DNA from: Devosia sp. FJ2-5-3
GTDB taxonomy: Bacteria; Pseudomonadota; Alphaproteobacteria; Rhizobiales; Devosiaceae
Assembly (NCBI RefSeq): GCF_029201545.1
Contig: NZ_CP104007.1
Coordinates: 1,274,501-1,338,500 of the forward strand
DNA length: 64,000 nucleotides
Direction: 5' to 3'
The notes under the pieces were generated by a model. The model worked only from the letters and a program-made list of their open reading frames with translations. It was not told the DNA's origin and did not search any database. Made by a program: the position numbers and the translations under genes. Position 1 is the first letter of the stretch, and every line of letters starts with the position of its first letter. This document shows positions 47,931-57,432 of the stretch, in pieces.

Positions 47931-48137
47931 GACATCGCCGGGTTCGGGAAAGGGTGTGGGGTTAGCACGATACTGAGCCTGCTGTCATGGGGAGGGTAAA
48001 AAGCGGGTCCCGACCGCCATGTGCACCACTATACACCCGCTGTTAAGGCTAAACCCGGCATTGTCGGGGCGCTGGAGTAGGCAGAGTCAACGCTGCCGCA
48101 CCCCGCTCAGTTTAGTGTTGCGTCCAGGTCGGGTCCC

Positions 48138-49001
48138 ATGCGTCTCATAATCGGTGTCATTTTTGTGTTTGCCTGCGTGCTCGGCGGGTACGCCGCTATG
48201 GGCGGACATGTCGAGGTATTGTGGCAGCCCTGGGAATTCGTGATCATCCTGGGCGCGGCGATCGGGGCCTATATCATTGGCAACGGGGCGCCTGTGCTCA
48301 AGCAGACCGGCTTTATCTTCAAGACCCTGATCCGCGGCCCACGCTATAGCAAGGCGGCCCATGTCGAATTGCTCGGCCTGCAGTTCAGCCTTTACAAGCT
48401 GATCCAGTCCAAGGGCGTGCTGGCGATCGAAGCGCATATCGAGAACCCGCACGAATCCGAGCTGTTCAACCGCTTTCCGACATTTGCCCAGAACCATCAC
48501 GCGGTCGAGTTCATGTGCGACTATCTGCGCATGGTGACCATGGGCACCAACAACGCCCACGAGATGGAAGCGTTGATGGACGAGGAACTCGAGACCCATC
48601 ACCAGGAGCAGGAACGCCTCGTGAGTGCCGTGCAGGCGCTGGCGGACGGAACACCCGCACTGGGTATTGTCGCCGCCGTTCTGGGCGTGATCAAGACCAT
48701 GGGCGCGATTACCGAGCCGCCTGAAGTGCTGGGCCATCTGATCGGCGGCGCGTTGGTCGGCACGTTCTTCGGCGTGTTCGTGGCCTATGGCTTCTTCGGG
48801 CCTATGGCGCAGTCGCTGCGCAGCACATTCGAAGCGGAGTCGAAATATTTCCTCTCCATGAAGGTTGGCCTGCTGGCTCATATCGGCGGCCAGCCGCCGG
48901 TCATGGCCGTGGAATTTGCGCGCAAGGCGCTGATGAGCGAAGTGCGCCCGAGCTTTGAAGAGGTCGAAGAAGCCACTGCGGCCCTGCCGGCGGCCACTTG
49001 A
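48138..49001 (+). CDS. motA: flagellar motor stator protein MotA
   Basis: 287 residues. It forms the proton channel of the flagellar stator with MotB. Helices at the start (MRLIIGVIFVFACVLGGYAAMG and PWEFVIILGAAIGAYII) and in the middle (GTPALGIVAAVLGVIKTMGAI, IGGALVGTFFGVFVAYGFFGP) match MotA. The conserved prolines of the cytoplasmic loop boundaries are present. It precedes motB by 24 bp. No other flagellar genes are in the window. Confidence 0.95.
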   Translation: MRLIIGVIFVFACVLGGYAAMGGHVEVLWQPWEFVIILGAAIGAYIIGNGAPVLKQTGFIFKTLIRGPRYSKAAHVELLGLQFSLYKLIQSKGVLAIEAHIENPHESELFNRFPTFAQNHHAVEFMCDYLRMVTMGTNNAHEMEALMDEELETHHQEQERLVSAVQALADGTPALGIVAAVLGVIKTMGAITEPPEVLGHLIGGALVGTFFGVFVAYGFFGPMAQSLRSTFEAESKYFLSMKVGLLAHIGGQPPVMAVEFARKALMSEVRPSFEEVEEATAALPAAT

Positions 49002-49025
49002 TAGATATCGTATAAGGCGCCCGCC

Positions 49026-49946
49026 ATGGCCAATTTCCAGCAGCCGATCATCATCAAGAAGGTCAAGAAGCATAAGCATGCCCACCATGGTGGCGCGTGG
49101 AAGATCGCCTATGCCGATTTCGTGACGGCGATGATGGCCTTCTTCCTTCTGATGTGGCTGATCAACATGACCACCGCCGAGCAGAAGCAGGGGCTGGCCG
49201 ACTATTTCTCACCGCCCTCGATCAGCACTGCGACAAGCGGTGCCGGCGGGGTGATGGGCGGCATTGCCATGGTCAATGACGGTGCCGCCATGTCCGGTTC
49301 GGCCGCAGATATAACGGCGCGTGAACCCGCATCGCCGGACAATGCGACGACGGGCGAAGCTGACCTCGATACGGGCGGACAGGCGCAGGAAAACGGCAGC
49401 GAGCGGCAGGCGTCCAGCGATTCCGAGTTCGATCTCAAATCCCGTGATGCGCAGGATTTCCATTCGGCGGCCGCCAGCATTCGTCAGGCCTGGCAATCCA
49501 TGCCGGAGCTGACGCCCTTTATCGACAATCTCATGGTGGAAGAGACCGAGGACGGGCTCGATATCCAGATTGTCGATCAGCAGGGACGGCGGATGTTTCC
49601 CGAAGGCTCGAAATATCCCGTCGAAGTGACGCGCGCCGCCGTCGCCGCCATGGCCCCGGTGCTGCAGAAACTCAATGCGCAGATGACTGTCTCGGGACAT
49701 ACGGCAGCGGGTACGCGATATGAAAATCCGCGCTATGGCGCCTGGGAGCTGTCGGCAGACCGCGCCAATGTGGTGCGCTCGATCCTCGGAGAGTTCGGAC
49801 TTTCCGATGACCGGATCAAGGCCGTGACCGGACGCGCAACGGACGAGCCGTTCTTCCCCAATGATCCCTACATGGCCGCCAATGAGCGGGTGCGCATTAC
49901 CGTGCTCAAGACGCCTCCGCCCGTACCGGTTGGATTGGCTCCCTAG
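49026..49946 (+). CDS. motB: flagellar motor protein MotB
   Basis: 306 residues. The single N-terminal helix contains the proton-binding Asp in WKIAYADFVTAMMAFFLLMW. An Ala/Gly/Ser-rich linker of about 70 residues is followed by a C-terminal OmpA-like peptidoglycan-binding domain (VSGHTAAGTRYENPRYG, then SADRANVVRSIL and ANERVRITVLK). It anchors the stator to the cell wall. Confidence 0.94.
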   Translation: MANFQQPIIIKKVKKHKHAHHGGAWKIAYADFVTAMMAFFLLMWLINMTTAEQKQGLADYFSPPSISTATSGAGGVMGGIAMVNDGAAMSGSAADITAREPASPDNATTGEADLDTGGQAQENGSERQASSDSEFDLKSRDAQDFHSAAASIRQAWQSMPELTPFIDNLMVEETEDGLDIQIVDQQGRRMFPEGSKYPVEVTRAAVAAMAPVLQKLNAQMTVSGHTAAGTRYENPRYGAWELSADRANVVRSILGEFGLSDDRIKAVTGRATDEPFFPNDPYMAANERVRITVLKTPPPVPVGLAP

Positions 49947-50005
49947 GGAACACAAATGCGCGGCGTGACGTTTTCTGCAAGGATCATCCAAATGCAGGAC
50001 GCGTC

Positions 50006-50179
50006 ATGCTGCAACTTCTCCTTATTCTGATCGTCGTCGCCGTCGTCTCGGGAGCCATGGGCTTTACCGGGGTATCGGCCGGGGCCGCGGGCCTGGCCAA
50101 GATCGTCTTCGTGCTGATGTTGATCGGGATCGGCATCATCGTGCTGCTGGCAGTGATGGGCCTCGCCATTCTGTTCTAG
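50006..50179 (+). CDS. DUF1328 (UPF0391) small membrane protein
   Basis: 57 residues (MLQLLLILIVVAVVSGAMGF ... LAVMGLAILF). Two hydrophobic helices are separated by a GVSAGAAGLAKI turn, the hallmark of the DUF1328 family. Members are short envelope proteins of unknown function, often raised under stress. The gene is shorter than the usual cut-off for automatic gene lists. It lies 59 bp after motB. Confidence 0.85.
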   Translation: MLQLLLILIVVAVVSGAMGFTGVSAGAAGLAKIVFVLMLIGIGIIVLLAVMGLAILF

Positions 50180-50276
50180 AGCATTCACCGCGTTATTGCG
50201 GCGATGAAATTACTCCAAGTCAGTCTTGGTCGCGCTTTCGAACTGGAAAAGTGCTGTCCACTTTTCCTGTAAACGC
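50180..50276. repeat. Hyphomicrobiales intergenic repeat, copy 1
   Basis: Runs from AGAGCATTCACCGCGTTATT to the end of a hairpin GGAAAAGTG ... CACTTTTCC, with GGTCGCGCTTTCGAACTGG between. The same layout is found at 58391-58494. Similar 100-bp elements are common between genes in rhizobia-like genomes. Confidence 0.78.
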
Positions 50277-50285
50277 GCTAAGCGC

Positions 50286-50744
50286 TCAGAAATAGAGCTT
50301 GAAGCCTTCATGGGTCGCCTCGAAGCCGAGGCGGGAATAGAAGCGGTGCGCGTCGAGGCGCAGCTTGTTCGAGGTCAACTGGACCATTGAACAGCCGAGG
50401 TCACGGCAGTGCGCGATGGCCCAATTCATCATTTCCGTGCCGATGCCCGCGCCGCGATGATCGGGGTCGACGAAGACGTTTTCGAGCATGGCGCGGCAGG
50501 TGCCGAGGCGAGAGAGGCCGGGGACGCGGGTGATCTGGAGCGTCCCCACAACCTGGCCATTGTGCTCGGCGACGTAGAGCCAGTTATTGGGGTCGGCGGA
50601 AATAGTGTCGAAAGCCTGCCGGTAGCGAAGATCGGATAGGCTATCTGTATCGAGGGGTGGCGTTTCCGCACCGCGGGCGTCGCCAGCGTGGGCGAGGATG
50701 AGCATGACAGGAATGTCGTCGGGGCGTGCTTCACGCATCAGCAT
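50286..50744 (-). CDS. GNAT family N-acetyltransferase
   Basis: 152 residues. LENVFVDPDHRGAGIGTEMM is the acetyl-CoA-binding motif A. NKLRLDAHRFYSRLGFEATH is motif B. The acceptor is unknown. Its start overlaps the preceding ABC permease gene by 14 bp, so it is the last gene of a three-gene unit. Start may be ATG 50744 or ATG 50738. Confidence 0.88.
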   Translation of the reverse strand: MLMREARPDDIPVMLILAHAGDARGAETPPLDTDSLSDLRYRQAFDTISADPNNWLYVAEHNGQVVGTLQITRVPGLSRLGTCRAMLENVFVDPDHRGAGIGTEMMNWAIAHCRDLGCSMVQLTSNKLRLDAHRFYSRLGFEATHEGFKLYF

Positions 50745-52287
50745 TGGGAATATCCTGAATTCGTCGCGGCGCGAGCGCCCGTGCTATGCCGAGAACCAGA
50801 AGCGCCAGAAAGCCCGGTAGTATCGCAAGGACGGTGCCGGCGGCCAACGCCGCGCCCGTCCCCGCCCACAGGATTGAGGCAAAGGCCTCGCTTATGGTGG
50901 CAGCGCGAGAGGCGGTCTGGCGCCGCCGGAACAAAGCGCGGCGCGAGGGGACCAGGAACCAGGTTTGTATGGCCGTGGCCGAGGCGGCGGACAGGCCCGC
51001 AAAGAGCGCGGTGATGCCGGCCATGGGCGGGGAGAGCCACGCCAGAACCAGCAACAAGGGGGCCAGGACGATGGCGATGATGGCCAGCACCGCTTCTATC
51101 TTGGCACGCAGAATGGTGCTGGGAGGAAGAGGCGCGGTGTTGACGAGGTCGAATGCGTCTTCGCCGGAAAGAGCGAGCCAGGCGAGGCCACCCGCCAATT
51201 GGCCCGAGGCCATGACGATAACTGGGACCACGACGATGTAGCTGTTGATGCTTTGCCCGTAATTGACCCAGAGCAGCAGGGCCGGGGGCAAGAGATAGAG
51301 CAATTGCATCAGGGTTTGCGACAGAAGCCAGGGATCGCGGCGCAGCAGGCGCCATTCCTTGAGGCGAAGTGACTGGCGCTGCGAGCGGGGACGGAATTGG
51401 GCGCGGGCGCGACGCTGGCGGCTTCTGGCCTGGCCGACACCGGCGGTGGAGAGCGCGAGATCCTGGTAGCTGCCGGCAAAGGCGGACACGGACAAGACCA
51501 GAAGCGCCAGGCCGCCGAGCAGAACCGCAAAGGCGGCGAAGGGATCGCCCATGGCGCCGCGCGCGGGGAGCCAGAGAAGATTGTCGAGCGACGGGCTGGC
51601 CGCGATCAGGGCTTCGGACTGGAACAGGGCATAGCGCGAAAAATCATCGAGCGAGATGATGGCGACGGCCTGGATGCCGATGACGAAGCCGGCGCCGATG
51701 ATGGCGGCGACGATCTGGGCGATGAGGCGCGTTCGCTTGGGGCCGACAAGCGCGAAAAGGGCGCGGGTGACGGCAATGGCGATCGAAACGGCCAAGGCCG
51801 AGAGGGCGATGACGACAAGATAGGCGAGCAGCCATTGCGGGCCGGACAGAGCCGCGAGCGCATTGATGAGGGGGCTGAACAGCAGGCAACTCAGCGCCAT
51901 TGTCGAAACCGCCGTGGCGCAGGCGCGGACTGCAAAAACGCGGCGGCTCGAGGCCGGGGAGCTGAGGATCAGATCGAGATCGGCGCGGGCGTAATAGACC
52001 CTGGTGATCGATTCCAGCGCCTGGGACAGCATGACCGCGAAAAAGAGGAGGCCGAGGCCAGATACGAGCACGAGGGTTGGCTTGTCGGCCGAAACGCCGT
52101 CGGCGAGGGCGGTCGAGACCAGAGAAGCGGCGATCAGGTGGAGAATGGCGTAGACGATCAGTCCGCCGAGGACGAGGCCGAAAGCGCGGCGTCTCTTGCC
52201 GCCTGACATCATGGCAAGCCAGTCGCGCCAGGCGAGACGGAACTCGTGATGGGCGAACCAGAGGATCGAGCTTGAGGGGAGGGTCAC
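50731..52287 (-). CDS. ABC exporter permease
   Basis: 518 residues with about twelve hydrophobic helices, including AFGLVLGGLIVYAILHLIAA near the start and LAIIAIVLAPLLLVLAWL late. It has no ATPase motifs. It overlaps the ATPase gene by 4 bp (ATGA), so it is the membrane partner of that protein. Substrate unknown. Confidence 0.82.
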   Translation of the reverse strand: MTLPSSSILWFAHHEFRLAWRDWLAMMSGGKRRRAFGLVLGGLIVYAILHLIAASLVSTALADGVSADKPTLVLVSGLGLLFFAVMLSQALESITRVYYARADLDLILSSPASSRRVFAVRACATAVSTMALSCLLFSPLINALAALSGPQWLLAYLVVIALSALAVSIAIAVTRALFALVGPKRTRLIAQIVAAIIGAGFVIGIQAVAIISLDDFSRYALFQSEALIAASPSLDNLLWLPARGAMGDPFAAFAVLLGGLALLVLSVSAFAGSYQDLALSTAGVGQARSRQRRARAQFRPRSQRQSLRLKEWRLLRRDPWLLSQTLMQLLYLLPPALLLWVNYGQSINSYIVVVPVIVMASGQLAGGLAWLALSGEDAFDLVNTAPLPPSTILRAKIEAVLAIIAIVLAPLLLVLAWLSPPMAGITALFAGLSAASATAIQTWFLVPSRRALFRRRQTASRAATISEAFASILWAGTGAALAAGTVLAILPGFLALLVLGIARALAPRRIQDIPNADA

Positions 52288-53024
52288 GCGGCGCTGTCCT
52301 CGGCGACGAGGCCGAGAAAGATTTCCTCGAGCGTTCCATCATGACCATTGCGGGCACGGAGCTCTTCCAGCGTTCCCTCGGCGATGAGACGGCCCTGGGC
52401 GATGACCCCAATCCGCTCGGCCATACGCTCTGCCACTTCGAGAATGTGGGTGGTCATGATGATCGTGCAGCCCTGGCGCACCTTTTCGAGGAGCACGTCC
52501 TTGACCTGACGGGCGGAGCCGGCATCAAGCCCGGTGAGGGGTTCATCGAGGATGATGAGGCTTGGATCGTGCACCAAGGCGCCGGCAAGGGCGACCTTCT
52601 GAAGCATGCCCTTGGAAAAACTGCCACAAAGGTCGTCGGCGTGAGGCTTGAGGCCCAGCCAGTCGATGAGATCGTGGGCGGAGCGCTCGGCCCTGCCTGG
52701 CTCGACCTGCCAGAGGCCGGCGACGAATTCGAGATATTCGAGCGGGGTCAGTCGCTCATAGACCATGGGCTCGTCGGAGACCCAGGCCATCAGCCGCTTG
52801 GCGGCGACGGGATCGCGGCGGGCGTCGATGCCGAAAATTTCGATGGAGCCTGCGTCCGGAGGCAGGAGCCCGGCCACCATGCGCAAGGTCGTGGTCTTGC
52901 CCGCGCCATTGGGGCCAAGCAGGGCATAGAACTCACCAGCGGGGATGGTTAGGTCGAGATCGTGCAGGACCGGCCGGCCGAAGGATTTCGACAGGCCCTT
53001 GAGGGCAAGGGCAGGAGGGCTCAT
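52284..53024 (-). CDS. ABC transporter ATP-binding protein
   Basis: 246 residues. LLGPNGAGKTTTLRMVAGLL is the Walker A region, CGSFSKGMLQKVALAGALV the signature, and LIILDEPLTGLD Walker B with the D-loop. TTHILE carries the switch His. It belongs to the CcmA/DRA-type exporter ATPases. First gene of the ATPase-permease-GNAT unit. Confidence 0.93.
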   Translation of the reverse strand: MSPPALALKGLSKSFGRPVLHDLDLTIPAGEFYALLGPNGAGKTTTLRMVAGLLPPDAGSIEIFGIDARRDPVAAKRLMAWVSDEPMVYERLTPLEYLEFVAGLWQVEPGRAERSAHDLIDWLGLKPHADDLCGSFSKGMLQKVALAGALVHDPSLIILDEPLTGLDAGSARQVKDVLLEKVRQGCTIIMTTHILEVAERMAERIGVIAQGRLIAEGTLEELRARNGHDGTLEEIFLGLVAEDSAA

Positions 53025-53140
53025 GGCGGGCTCCGGGAGGGATCGGGACCAGCCTAAGGCTCGATAGCTTCATGGCGCGTTTATGCGCATCGTTAAGACA
53101 AGGTTGCGCGCGGGCGGGCCGTCCGCGCGCGGTGTCCCGA

Positions 53141-53569
53141 TCAGAGGACCGTCAAGGTGACGTCGATATTGCCGCGCGTGGCATTGGAATAGGGGCAGAC
53201 CTGATGGGCCTTGGCGACGAGGTCTTCGGCCTGGGCGCGCTCGAAGCCGGGGAGGGTGATCTGCAGCTCGGCAGCGATGGCAAAGCCCACGCCCTTGGCA
53301 TTCTCGCCGATGGAGACAGAGGCGTCGATGGTCGCCTCATCCGGGATCTTCACCTTATCGGCGCGGGCCACAGCCTTGAGCGCGCCGAGGAAGCAGGCGG
53401 AATAGCCGGCGGCAAAAAGCTGCTCGGGATTGGTGCCGGCGCCATCATTACCGCCGAGGGCCTTGGGGGTGTCGAGGGTGAGAGACAGGCGCCCGTCATC
53501 GGTGGTGCTGGTGCCGGTGCGGCCACCGGTGGTGTGGGCGTGAGCGGTGTAAAGTGCTGACTTGATCAT
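53141..53569 (-). CDS. ohr: organic hydroperoxide resistance protein Ohr
   Basis: 142 residues from ATG 53569 ([20 protein letters not shown]). Thiol peroxidase that detoxifies organic and lipid hydroperoxides. The two catalytic cysteines are in GYSACFLGA and [12 protein letters not shown], spaced as in Ohr rather than OsmC. It is divergent from an OhrR-type repressor with a palindromic operator between. Confidence 0.94.
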   Translation of the reverse strand: MIKSALYTAHAHTTGGRTGTSTTDDGRLSLTLDTPKALGGNDGAGTNPEQLFAAGYSACFLGALKAVARADKVKIPDEATIDASVSIGENAKGVGFAIAAELQITLPGFERAQAEDLVAKAHQVCPYSNATRGNIDVTLTVL

Positions 53570-53599
53570 CGGGGCATCCCTTCGTTTTGATGGCATATG

Positions 53600-53628
53600 T
53601 ATTGCGCACAATTAAATTGCACGCAATA
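53600..53628. promoter_or_regulatory. OhrR operator-like palindrome
   Basis: Near-symmetric 29 bp with outer arms TATTGCG/CGCAATA and the core ACAATTAAATTG. The core matches the AT-rich OhrR sites known from other bacteria. It lies between the divergent ohr and ohrR genes. Confidence 0.8.
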
Positions 53629-53673
53629 GAATTTTTCATGCTAGATTTTGTTCGCCGCCGCTGAGGATGAAAT

Positions 53674-54114
53674 GTGACCCGATCGTCCATGCCGAAAATC
53701 GACCAGATGCTATGCTTCGCCGTCTATTCGGCAGGGCATGCCTTCACCCGCTTTTACAAGCCGAGGCTGGATGCTCTGGACCTGACCTATCCGCAGTATC
53801 TGGTGTTGCTGGTGCTGTGGGAAAAGGATGACATAACCGTCAAGGGTCTGGGGGATCAGCTGTTTCTGGATTCAGGCACGATCACGCCGCTGGTCAAGCG
53901 GCTCGAGGCACGCGGGCTGGTTGCCCGCCGGAGGGACGAGGACGACGAGCGGCAGGTGCGCATCACCCTGACCGAGGCAGGGCGGGCGCTCGAGGCCAAG
54001 GCCATGTCCATTCCCCTGGCCGCGGCAGGGGGCACGGGTCTCACCGAAGCCGGCGCAGAAAGCCTGCGGCGGGAATTGCTGGCGCTGCGCAGCCGACTGG
54101 ATGGCGGAGACTGA
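53674..54114 (+). CDS. ohrR: MarR-family organic hydroperoxide sensor OhrR
   Basis: 146 residues from GTG 53674, with AGGA upstream; ATG 53689 is an alternative. MLCFAVYSAGHAFTRFY has the N-terminal reactive cysteine used by OhrR to sense peroxides. The winged helix contains TVKGLGDQLFLDSGTITPLV and RRRDEDDERQVRITLT. It probably represses ohr and itself through the palindrome at 53600-53628. Confidence 0.93.
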   Translation: MTRSSMPKIDQMLCFAVYSAGHAFTRFYKPRLDALDLTYPQYLVLLVLWEKDDITVKGLGDQLFLDSGTITPLVKRLEARGLVARRRDEDDERQVRITLTEAGRALEAKAMSIPLAAAGGTGLTEAGAESLRRELLALRSRLDGGD

Positions 54115-54125
54115 GCCTTGAGCGG

Positions 54126-55112
54126 TTAGCGCAGGCCGACGGCGTCGACCTGGCCTGAGCGGCAGCCGCCGTCGGTGGGGCTGGCGGCGTGGATGAGCCT
54201 GGCAAGGGAGTCGGGCCCGTCGATGGTGCCGGTGAGGCCGATAGTCAGCTCGGTGATGATGGTCCGGTTGCCGTCCTGCGCGCAGGAGACGTTGACACGT
54301 TCGCCGGCGCCGCGTCCAAAACCCTCGTCAAAGGCAGCGCGGATCTGGGCGAGGGTGATGCGCTTGCCGATATTGGCGGCGAAGAGCTCGGCGATTGGCG
54401 ACGCATTGAGGGCGAGCATGAGATCGAGGGAATCCGCGTAATACTGATCCGCCGATTGGCCGTAGCAGGTGCCGTGCTTGGTCCATTCGTGGCGATCCAG
54501 GCCCGACAGGCTGCCGGGCATGACCTGTTCCAGCTCGCGCCGAAGGGCCATGGGCAGGTCGATGCGGGGGAGATCGCGCCAGCGGCCGTCCTGGCTGGCA
54601 TAGCGTTCACCGGGGGTGACATCGCAATATTGATTGTTGCGTGGCTGCGGCCAGAGACCGTGCAGCGTGAAATTGGTGGCCTCAAAACTGTTGGGCTTCT
54701 GGTTGCGGCATTCGCTGGCCCGCGGAGTGGTTTCACAGAAGGCCGGCTGCCAGTTGACGGCGAGGATATATTGGGTGCCGCGATAGGTGGACGGTGCGGG
54801 CGAAGGTGGCGGCGCATCGACCCGGCCTTCGGCGTCGACAGCGCGGGTGCCGCAATCGACGGCGACCCATCGACGCTCAGGAGTGGCACCGGGGACCGCG
54901 ATCCAGAGATGAGTGGGCTGCGCCGTGTTGCCGGCCAGGAGATCGTAGGCCGTGCCGGGCCTTGTTTGAATATTGCCGGGATTGGTCTGGCGATTGATCG
55001 ATTGATAGGCGGGGCAGGACTTGCTGGCGGTGAAATAGCCGGTGAGCGGGACTTCGGCCTGGGCGGGCAGGGCGAGAAATGCAAGGGTCATGGCGAGGAC
55101 GGCGCGCAGCAA
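54126..55112 (-). CDS. secreted RNase T2 family ribonuclease with extra N-terminal domain
   Basis: 328 residues from TTG 55112, chosen because GGGAGGT lies six bases upstream; ATG 55091 is an alternative. A signal peptide ends LPAQA. Residues about 25-95 form a small SH3-like region (GYFTASKSCPAYQSINRQTN, then WVAVDCG). The RNase T2 domain has CAS I FTLHGLWPQ and CAS II HEWTKHGTC with the catalytic histidines. It cuts single-stranded RNA through 2',3'-cyclic phosphates. Confidence 0.9.
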   Translation of the reverse strand: MLRAVLAMTLAFLALPAQAEVPLTGYFTASKSCPAYQSINRQTNPGNIQTRPGTAYDLLAGNTAQPTHLWIAVPGATPERRWVAVDCGTRAVDAEGRVDAPPPSPAPSTYRGTQYILAVNWQPAFCETTPRASECRNQKPNSFEATNFTLHGLWPQPRNNQYCDVTPGERYASQDGRWRDLPRIDLPMALRRELEQVMPGSLSGLDRHEWTKHGTCYGQSADQYYADSLDLMLALNASPIAELFAANIGKRITLAQIRAAFDEGFGRGAGERVNVSCAQDGNRTIITELTIGLTGTIDGPDSLARLIHAASPTDGGCRSGQVDAVGLR

Positions 55113-55136
55113 GGGTAGACCTCCCGACAAAGAGAT

Positions 55137-55159
55137 AAGGGAGCCTTAGCGGCTCCCTT
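55137..55159 (-). terminator. hairpin after cpdB
   Basis: 9-bp stem AAGGGAGCC/GGCTCCCTT with a 5-nt loop, 31 bp past the cpdB stop. The T-run on the minus strand is weak (ATCTCTTTG), so termination may be partial. Confidence 0.6.
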
Positions 55160-55189
55160 AAGGCTTGAACAGACCGGATCTGGCTCTGC

Positions 55190-57169
55190 CTAGAGGGCGA
55201 TCCGGTAGATGCCGAAGCCGTCTGCGTCGGTGTCGCCCGTTGGCTCGATGCTGACGGCGGTAACGTCGGCCACGTGTTCGGCAGCTTTCGGCCCGGTGGC
55301 GAAGAGGACCGTGGTGTCGCCGATTGGGGCGAGGGACCAATTGCTGTCGGCCTTGGGGTTTATCGTGCCGTTTTCGACGATATAGCGGATGATGATATCG
55401 CGATTGGTGTCGGGGCCGATGAAGGCGATGACGTCGGGGCCGATGCCGGGGAAACTGCCGCCGCCGCCGGCGCGATAATTGTTGGTCGCGACGACGAATT
55501 TCTGGGCGGGATCGATGGGCTTTCCGTCATACATCAGGTCGACGATGCGGCTGGCGTCCGGATTGATCTCCTCCTTGCCATCCGCAGAGTATTTCGATGG
55601 CTGGGTGATATCGATCTTGTAGGTCACGCCGTCGATGACGTCGAAATTGTAGGACGGGAAGGTCAGGTCGATCAGTTCGGCATCGGTGGCGCCTTTTTCG
55701 ACCTGTTTGAAGATACCGGCTGACCGTTCGAGCCAATTTTTAACATCGGCGCCGGTGATGACCACGGCCTGGATGGTGTTGGGGTAGAGATAGAGATCGG
55801 CCACGTTCTTGATGGCGACCGGCCCGACCGGGACGTCGGTGTAATAATCCGGACCACCGCGACCGCCTGCCTTGAACGGGGCCGCTGCCGAGAGGGTAGG
55901 GAGCCCCTCGTTCTCGGTGCCCTTCATCATCTGCTCGATATACCAGGTCTGGGCCTGGCTCACGATCTGGACGGAGGGGTCGTCGGCCACAAGGGCGAAG
56001 TAGGAGTGCAGCGGTGCGGCGGTCTGGCCTACAGGGCGGCGCACATATTCGAGCGTTTCCTCGTGGTCCTCCTGGGCTGCAGCGACCACCTCCGGATCGT
56101 CCTCGACCAGCGGGTTCACCTTGCCATCGACGCGCTCGAAGATCGGTCGGGCTTCGGAAGTGTGCGAGACGATGGCCCATTTGCCGTCCGCGTCCTGCTC
56201 GAGCAGGAGGTCGATGAGGCCCATATGCGAACCCCAGAAGCCGGGCATGACGGCGGGCTTGCCGCTGAGCGTGCCAGCGGAAACGTCGACGCCTTCGATC
56301 CCCTCATGGTCTGTACCCGGGAAGACCAGATGCTGGTGCCCGGTGAAGACGACGTCTATGCCTTCGACGGCGGCAAGCTGAAGGGCGGCGTTTTCGGCCC
56401 CCGGACCCTGATCGGGCGCAATGCCGGAATGGGACAGGGCGACGATGATGTCGGCCCCTTCCTCGCGCATTTTCGGAGCGTAGGCCCTTGCGGTTTCGAC
56501 AATGTCGCGGACCGAGACCTTGCCGGCGAGATGGGTGGCGTCCCAGGTGAGGATCTGCGGCGGCAGGAAACCGATGAGACCGACCTTGACGGTGCGCGTG
56601 CCGCCGCCGCCATCGGTCAGTTCCTTTTCGACAATGAGATAGGGGGCGATGTAGGTGTCGTCCTGGAGCGCATCGGCCGCCAGCGTGCCGCGGACCAGAT
56701 TGGCCGAGACGAAGGGGAATTCGGCGCCTTCGAGAGCGCGATCGAGATAGTCGAGGCCGTAGTTGAACTCGTGATTGCCCAGAGTGGCGGCTTCGTAACC
56801 AAGCACGTTCATGGCGGCGATGATGGGGTGCACATCGCCCTGATTGAGGCCTTTTTCGTAGGCGTAATAGTCACCCATGGGGTTGCCCTGGATAATGTCG
56901 CCATTGTCCATCAGCATGGCATTGCCGGCTTCGGAGCGGATCTGCTCGATGATCGAGGCGGTGCGCGCCAGGCCCATCGTATCGTTGGGGGCGTCGCTGA
57001 AATAGTCATAGGGAAAGACCGCCACATGCAAATCGGTCGTCTCCATCAGCCGCAGATGGGCCTGATTGGACTGAGCCATGACGGCGAAGGGATGCATGGC
57101 GGCCATGGCGCCAAGGCTGGCCGAACCGGCCAAGAAGCCCCGACGAGAAATCCTGGGTAGGAAGTTCAT
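55190..57169 (-). CDS. cpdB: 2',3'-cyclic-nucleotide 2'-phosphodiesterase/3'-nucleotidase
   Basis: 659 residues from ATG 57169, with GGAGA seven bases upstream. The N-terminus [17 protein letters not shown] is a Tat-type signal. The metallophosphatase domain has [29 protein letters not shown] and HSG plus GHQH, the metal-binding set. The C-terminal 5'-nucleotidase domain ([18 protein letters not shown]) binds the nucleotide. It can use the 2',3'-cyclic products of the neighbouring RNase T2, and both enzymes are predicted to be exported. Confidence 0.93.
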   Translation of the reverse strand: MNFLPRISRRGFLAGSASLGAMAAMHPFAVMAQSNQAHLRLMETTDLHVAVFPYDYFSDAPNDTMGLARTASIIEQIRSEAGNAMLMDNGDIIQGNPMGDYYAYEKGLNQGDVHPIIAAMNVLGYEAATLGNHEFNYGLDYLDRALEGAEFPFVSANLVRGTLAADALQDDTYIAPYLIVEKELTDGGGGTRTVKVGLIGFLPPQILTWDATHLAGKVSVRDIVETARAYAPKMREEGADIIVALSHSGIAPDQGPGAENAALQLAAVEGIDVVFTGHQHLVFPGTDHEGIEGVDVSAGTLSGKPAVMPGFWGSHMGLIDLLLEQDADGKWAIVSHTSEARPIFERVDGKVNPLVEDDPEVVAAAQEDHEETLEYVRRPVGQTAAPLHSYFALVADDPSVQIVSQAQTWYIEQMMKGTENEGLPTLSAAAPFKAGGRGGPDYYTDVPVGPVAIKNVADLYLYPNTIQAVVITGADVKNWLERSAGIFKQVEKGATDAELIDLTFPSYNFDVIDGVTYKIDITQPSKYSADGKEEINPDASRIVDLMYDGKPIDPAQKFVVATNNYRAGGGGSFPGIGPDVIAFIGPDTNRDIIIRYIVENGTINPKADSNWSLAPIGDTTVLFATGPKAAEHVADVTAVSIEPTGDTDADGFGIYRIAL

Positions 57170-57317
57170 CAAAAATCTCCATGTGAGAAGGGTCGCGCCG
57201 GGGGCAAGGCTCCCGGGCAGCCGGCTTGCGACCGGCCCTTGTCGCTCATGACGAGCAGCCTGCTCATGCCTCTACCAGTTGACGCTGGCATGACGGAGGT
57301 AGGCTGAGGCTAGGGAG

Positions 57318-57334
57318 TTTTGACCGTGTGGTCA
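57318..57334. promoter_or_regulatory. TetR-like palindrome upstream of cpdB
   Basis: TTTTGACCGTGTGGTCA contains a TTGACC/GGTCAA inverted repeat. It lies about 150 bp upstream of cpdB and about 100 bp upstream of the divergent zinc peptidase gene. A 16-of-17 match is in the promoter of small RNA unit 3 (31227-31243). Confidence 0.45.
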
Positions 57335-57432
57335 ATTTGCGGCAAGGTCGGATTGCCGGGAGACCGTTGCAACCTGTTTCCCAAGTTAGCGCTTATGCTA
57401 GCTGTCGGGGCAGATAGAGAAGGCGACTGAAC

